64,000 bases of DNA from Lachnospiraceae bacterium (GTDB lineage Bacteria; Bacillota; Clostridia; Lachnospirales; Lachnospiraceae), in the NCBI GenBank assembly GCA_017540265.1, contig JAFYBJ010000004.1, positions 62,001 to 126,000 of the forward strand, given 5' to 3'. The notes beneath the pieces are model-generated. The model was not told the origin of the DNA, ran no database searches, and saw nothing but the letters and a program-made list of their open reading frames with translations. Below, piece by piece: positions 59,585 to 64,000 of this stretch. Numbering within the stretch: position 1 is the first letter of the stretch; each line of letters opens with the position of its first letter. Both the position numbers and the translations under genes were made by a program.

Positions 59585-61956
59585 TTGCCCTGCCCCTCTT
59601 CATCCGAATCTGCCTTATAGCATCTATGCCGGGCGCCATTATAGCAGATAATGATCACCGGATTCAACCACCCCTCTTGATCAGATCTCATACAATACAG
59701 AACAAATACAAGTACGCCAATAAGCGATAACACCTTTCCTGCCGTCATCCCGGGCGTCTCATATTCAAAGCTTAGTTCCCTTATATCCTCATTTACCCTG
59801 ACAGCCATTAAGCCGCACACATCCACTATCTGTACAGGCTTTCCATCTGCATAAACACTCCACCCCTCTGCAGCAGGTACAGTAGCAAAAGCAAAAGTAT
59901 CATCTTCAAAAGGTCCCGTAAGCTTAAATCCTTTATCGCTCCTTTCGCTTACAGGTAGCTTCCTTTCCTCTGCCTCCGTCACACCATAAGCTAAAAGCAG
60001 CCCTTTTTCTTCCTCAGATAAATTCTTAAACGCCGCAGGAACGATATGTTCAAGCCCGGCAGTCTGATCTTTGCACTCATCCGGAACAATAAGGCAGTTT
60101 ATTACCGCTATCCCCTTAAGATTTCTTTCAAGCTCATCAAATTCCGAACGGTACATATACCGGCTGTAACTCCTGGCCACAGGACATGCAGATCCCTTAA
60201 GGACATACCTTTTTTCTCCCTTATATTCCATTTCCGATACCACTGCAGACTCATAACCTGCGGGTACCGCATCATATATTGCATATGCCGCGCCTATATA
60301 TTCATACAATCCCGGTATCCCGTCATATCCCCAGTCACCGTCAACATTTGTTCTTTCATAGCCAAAGGCCCTGTTGAACCTGAAGACAGCACCGTTTACC
60401 GTGGAACTGTAGCAGCCTGAGGCTGAGGCACCGCCTGCAAACTGCAGGTAATTATCCACCGAACGGTATCTGTAATTTATATCTGTCTCCGGCAGCATTG
60501 ACGCAAAGGCCATCTCCTTTTCCACATCCGTATCTGACATTTTTTTCAGGTCATAGATGCAGAATACCGTGGAACATGCTGCATACAGACATATGCCGGC
60601 AGCAAAGAAATATTTTGTTTTTTCTTTTCCTGCAGACAATGCGGTCAAGATAACTCCCGCAAGCGAAGCAGACGCAAGCATTGCAAGCTTTCCCGGATCT
60701 GCTATGCCGCCCGGTACATCCCCGGTTCCTCTGAATAAAAGCAGACATACAACAAATAATATCATTGCTCCGGATAAAAATATGCCCGACCTGCGTATAT
60801 CATATTCCCCGGGTTCTTCCATCACCCTTGCGGAAGCTAACGCCATCATAAGCACAGGCATATACCACCAGCGCATGGCCACTGCAGTTCCAAGGAAAAA
60901 TATCCTCGTTAGAAGAGGCGTACAGCTCATAACAGCGCAGATAAGGATGATGTTCCTTATCATGTCCTTCTTTTTTCTGCAATATGCCAGAACCAGAGAT
61001 AAACCGGTCATCGGAAGATACGCGGATATGCTTGACCAGTTCCAGGCCCTTTCGCAGCTTATACTTGGATCCCCCGGAGATTCCGAAATAAAGAATAATC
61101 CCTTTAACAGCCTTATATACCTTTCAGCCGAATAAAAAAAACTGTTCTTATCGGAGATATCCAGATATACATCCGTTCTGGGGTTTGACATAAGGGCAAG
61201 AGCCGACGGGATGAGTATCCAGGCCGCGGCTGATATACCGATCAGCCCCTCAAGTATTACATCCCCGCTTTCACGGATGTATTTTATTATTCTCCGAACT
61301 GTACCTTCCCCCTTTATCGCCCCTTCCGATTTCAGGCAAAAATAATAGATGATGCAAAAGACCACCTCTCCGGCAAAGAAAACATAATTGACCATGGCAT
61401 TAACTGCAACAGCCACGGCAAAATATCCTTTCTTTCCCTCTTTAACAAGCTTGTCAAGTCCGGTTAGTAAAAGCGGAAAAAAGGCGACCACATCATGAAA
61501 ATGATAATAAACAAGATTTTCACACTGAAATCCGGAAAAGGCATAAAGCAAGGCCCCTGTCAACGCAGAAAACCTCTTCTTTGTCCACCTTTTAAGATAA
61601 AGATATGCAAAAGCACCGGCCAGAGCATATTTAAACATATATATCCATGCTGCTATATACGGAAAAAATTTTGCTCCAAAAGGAAGCGCAAGCCAGCTAA
61701 AAAAACTTCCCAGCTCATAAAAACTGTAGGCTTCCATAAAACTGCTTCCAAGCGACACATTCCACTGCCAGCCTGTATCACCCGCTTTTATGGCATTGAT
61801 CACCCCTATCGAAAACGGTATCTGCTGATTATCATAATCAAAAGAAAGTGAAAAAAGCCCGTCCCCCTGAACGATAAAAGGTAAAAAAGACAGAAACGCA
61901 AGAAAAAAACACAGCCCGAAACTGATATACGTATATTTATCCTTATACCATTTCAT
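59581..61956 (-). CDS. YfhO-family membrane protein, third copy
   Basis: 791 aa, about 12 membrane segments. Start region YISFGLCFFLAFLSFLPFIV, first loop QIPFSIGVINAIKAGDTGWQ and WNVSLGSSFMEAYSFYELGS as in YfhO, with a C-terminal VPAAEGWSVYADGKPVQIVD corresponding to the WxxYxDG of the plus-strand pair. It is divergent in sequence from those two. Part of a three-gene minus-strand operon. GAGGGTG site 8 nt before the ATG. Confidence 0.85.
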   Translation of the reverse strand: MKWYKDKYTYISFGLCFFLAFLSFLPFIVQGDGLFSLSFDYDNQQIPFSIGVINAIKAGDTGWQWNVSLGSSFMEAYSFYELGSFFSWLALPFGAKFFPYIAAWIYMFKYALAGAFAYLYLKRWTKKRFSALTGALLYAFSGFQCENLVYYHFHDVVAFFPLLLTGLDKLVKEGKKGYFAVAVAVNAMVNYVFFAGEVVFCIIYYFCLKSEGAIKGEGTVRRIIKYIRESGDVILEGLIGISAAAWILIPSALALMSNPRTDVYLDISDKNSFFYSAERYIRLLKGLFFISESPGDPSISCERAWNWSSISAYLPMTGLSLVLAYCRKKKDMIRNIILICAVMSCTPLLTRIFFLGTAVAMRWWYMPVLMMALASARVMEEPGEYDIRRSGIFLSGAMILFVVCLLLFRGTGDVPGGIADPGKLAMLASASLAGVILTALSAGKEKTKYFFAAGICLYAACSTVFCIYDLKKMSDTDVEKEMAFASMLPETDINYRYRSVDNYLQFAGGASASGCYSSTVNGAVFRFNRAFGYERTNVDGDWGYDGIPGLYEYIGAAYAIYDAVPAGYESAVVSEMEYKGEKRYVLKGSACPVARSYSRYMYRSEFDELERNLKGIAVINCLIVPDECKDQTAGLEHIVPAAFKNLSEEEKGLLLAYGVTEAEERKLPVSERSDKGFKLTGPFEDDTFAFATVPAAEGWSVYADGKPVQIVDVCGLMAVRVNEDIRELSFEYETPGMTAGKVLSLIGVLVFVLYCMRSDQEGWLNPVIIICYNGARHRCYKADSDEEGQGK

Positions 61957-61965
61957 ACAGCACCC

Positions 61966-64000
61966 TCATCTCCAGAATTCCACAGCTTCAGCCATCATCG
62001 AAAAAAGCTCCGGCGCCGCACGCTTTATGCTCCATACATAATCCATTGTTATCGTAAGGAAGATATAAACACAGGATATAAATGTAAGCAGCATGTACAC
62101 TCCTCTTATCATATGCTGCAGCTTTTCGCCTTTCTTTGCGGCATATTCCGACAGCTTAAGCACGGTAAAGAATGCCGGGAGCCCAAAGAGCAGCACGAAA
62201 TCAAGCTTATATCTGGGATTCAACCCGCCCTTTCCTCCGTCCGTAAACACCATTACAAAAGCAAACACAAGGCACAGGAGTGAGAGCAGCTCTCTCTTTC
62301 TTATAGCGCTATCCTTTTCTTTTTTGTTTATACACAAAGCACCGAAAGCAAGCAGCATAAAAGGCACGGTGATAAAAAGTCCTCCCCTTGCGATCTCATT
62401 TGCCAGATCCTCCGGATTGCTCCATTCCACTTCACTGAGCGCTGAAGTTACAAGGAAAGGAAAATCCGGACTTAAAGCCTGTGGCTTAAAAAGATAATAG
62501 TAGAATGATATAAGTGCCGTGGAAAGCGAGAAATCATTCTTATACCCGGAATTAAATGTCATATTATACCGGAAACCAAACTGTAATGGATCAGAGAAAC
62601 GCAGAGCATTATATACCATGAGCAGAGCCGCGATAAGGACAAAGGGAAGCGCAAAGACCGAATTTCTTATACCAATATCCTTCTTTCCCTGAAGCTTTGT
62701 TTTAAAAAGCATCATGAAAAAGAACGGTATATAGACCGCTGCCGCAAAGATCACCTGCGGCCTGCAACCGGCTATGGACGCGATAAACAGACCCGATAAT
62801 AATATTTCTTTTTTACTCCCGCTCTTAGCGGCTCTTATGGCAAATATCCCTCCGATGATAAGACAGGCAAGTGCCGACAGCTGTGGAATATAATATATAT
62901 TAGGATTTGCAAATGCCGCGGTAAGCTCAAGCCCTGCAAGCATACCCGTATGCACAGTTACAAGCTCTCCCGTGCTCATTTTTTTTCCGTAAAGTGAAGC
63001 ATACTCAAAGATGAGAAGAAAAAGCGATATACATACAAGCCCCAGCAGGAAGAGCACCACCGGCCATGCACGCAGATCACCTCCCGTGATCAGATGATAC
63101 GGCAAATGAAATAAAAGGCAGGGCAGAAGGCCGAAATATACGTAATACTTTCCCTCGTAATACACGTAGTCCAGCCTGTAAGGCACGTCCTTTAAGGCTC
63201 TTTCTTTCCAATCATAAGGATTATCCATTGAAAGAAGCTCTGCCGAGGGATCATCATCTATATAGACTCTGCCCTCCGCAAGGGCTCTTGCAAGCTCCGT
63301 ATATTGCCAGAATCCTCCATCCCCGTCCGTATAAGGTTTCATTCGTATCATAAAAAGAAACGCTGCGGTCAAAAACAGAAAGGTAACAACACCTGCATAC
63401 AGATAAGCATTCTTTTTAACCCTTCCGCCCTCATCAAGTATACGCTTCTCCCACAATACACTCCCCGGCCTTAAGACATACACAAATGCAGCCATTAACA
63501 GGATAAGGAATATCCTTATAAAACTAAACTTAAACGGCACAGGCGTATTAAACTTAAGAGACCTTATTACGATCCCCATACCGATGATCTTTTTTATATC
63601 AAGACGTATCCGTCCGGTTCCCGCAGGGATCTTAAAGCACACGTACGAAGCCTCTTCTTCATTTCGTCCGACAAGTTTTGAAACACTTTTTACTGCCGGT
63701 GTCGAAGAATCCGGTTCCGGGACAGTCAGAACAAGCTCCGTCATATTTGAGTAAAGAGTGGTATATACAATACCATCATTATAATCCTCCCAGCCCTCCT
63801 CATTCACTATCATATCGGCGCAGATCTCTATCGTATCCGTCCCGCTTCTTCTCACTTCCTCAGGCAGACCGATGATGATGCTTCCCTGCTCACCTGTAAA
63901 AACAATACTCCCTGCGGGCACGGACTCACCATTTACGGTCTTGTCATCAAAAAGGATGATGCCGTCCGTCTCTACCCCCGTAAGGTCTGCAGATACGGAC
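61966..64000 (-). CDS. Large GT-C-like membrane protein, 5' end beyond window
   Basis: The frame is open from the stop at 61966 to the window edge (about 678 codons), so the true start lies outside. The visible N-terminal ~150 residues are a beta-rich extracytoplasmic domain; then come about 11 membrane segments. KYYVYFGLLPCLLFHLPYHL and the preceding DVPYRLDYVYYEG are typical of a GT-C-like family that I know from clostridia only by pattern. First visible gene of the 57.8-64 kb operon. Confidence 0.7.
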   Translation of the reverse strand, partial: SVSADLTGVETDGIILFDDKTVNGESVPAGSIVFTGEQGSIIIGLPEEVRRSGTDTIEICADMIVNEEGWEDYNDGIVYTTLYSNMTELVLTVPEPDSSTPAVKSVSKLVGRNEEEASYVCFKIPAGTGRIRLDIKKIIGMGIVIRSLKFNTPVPFKFSFIRIFLILLMAAFVYVLRPGSVLWEKRILDEGGRVKKNAYLYAGVVTFLFLTAAFLFMIRMKPYTDGDGGFWQYTELARALAEGRVYIDDDPSAELLSMDNPYDWKERALKDVPYRLDYVYYEGKYYVYFGLLPCLLFHLPYHLITGGDLRAWPVVLFLLGLVCISLFLLIFEYASLYGKKMSTGELVTVHTGMLAGLELTAAFANPNIYYIPQLSALACLIIGGIFAIRAAKSGSKKEILLSGLFIASIAGCRPQVIFAAAVYIPFFFMMLFKTKLQGKKDIGIRNSVFALPFVLIAALLMVYNALRFSDPLQFGFRYNMTFNSGYKNDFSLSTALISFYYYLFKPQALSPDFPFLVTSALSEVEWSNPEDLANEIARGGLFITVPFMLLAFGALCINKKEKDSAIRKRELLSLLCLVFAFVMVFTDGGKGGLNPRYKLDFVLLFGLPAFFTVLKLSEYAAKKGEKLQHMIRGVYMLLTFISCVYIFLTITMDYVWSIKRAAPELFSMMAEAVEFWR

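Overview
The window looks like chromosomal DNA of a flagellated, Gram-positive, anaerobic clostridium, most likely a Lachnospiraceae member. This is inferred from gene families and gene order, not from any marker search. Supporting signs are a B. subtilis-type fla operon behind codY, GerW/YtfJ, a clostridial type IV pilus cluster, Rpn-type nuclease genes, YfhO-family membrane proteins and moderate GC. Nearly all genes lie on the minus strand. I saw no tRNA, rRNA, CRISPR array, intact insertion sequence or prophage.

Region 1 (1-13.4 kb, minus) is the early part of the flagellar operon, in the order flgB, flgC, fliE, fliF, fliG, fliH, fliI, fliJ, ylxF/motE-like, fliK, flgD, flgE, flbD, motA, motB. 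It builds the basal body, MS ring, rotor, export ATPase, hook and stator. A SigD-type and a housekeeping-type promoter lie in tandem upstream of flgB. motB contains an in-frame TAG after codon 121 and coding continues to the window edge.

Region 2 (13.4-32.5 kb) is housekeeping: codY, topA, fakA-like, asp23-like, rpmB (the only plus-strand gene here), a coiled-coil J-domain protein, gerW/ytfJ with ytfI, a Nudix hydrolase, a pseudouridine synthase, an SDR, coaD with rsmD, parE-parC (topoisomerase IV) and recG. The parE promoter carries a near-perfect LexA box inside its -35/-10 spacer.

Region 3 (32.5-36.0 kb) is accessory. It has an apparently intact Rpn-type nuclease gene with a 31-codon overlapping ORF, and a divergent decayed copy with an internal deletion and a tandem duplication. 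Both copies are preceded by closely similar promoters and structured leaders. Two AT-rich membrane-protein genes follow.

Region 4 (36.0-49.7 kb and 56.8-57.2 kb) is a type IV pilus system: pilT, pilB, pilC, pilD, a pilM-pilN fusion, pilO, five minor prepilin-like genes in a separate AT-rich operon, and a distant major-pilin gene. Promoters and terminators split it into several transcription units.

Region 5 (49.7-64 kb) is dominated by large polytopic membrane proteins: a Gpi18-like GT-C, three YfhO-family proteins, a DUF6311-like protein and a partial GT-C-like protein. These are probably involved in modifying surface polymers. Between them lie a truncated ribbon-helix-helix antitoxin remnant and another Rpn-like fragment.
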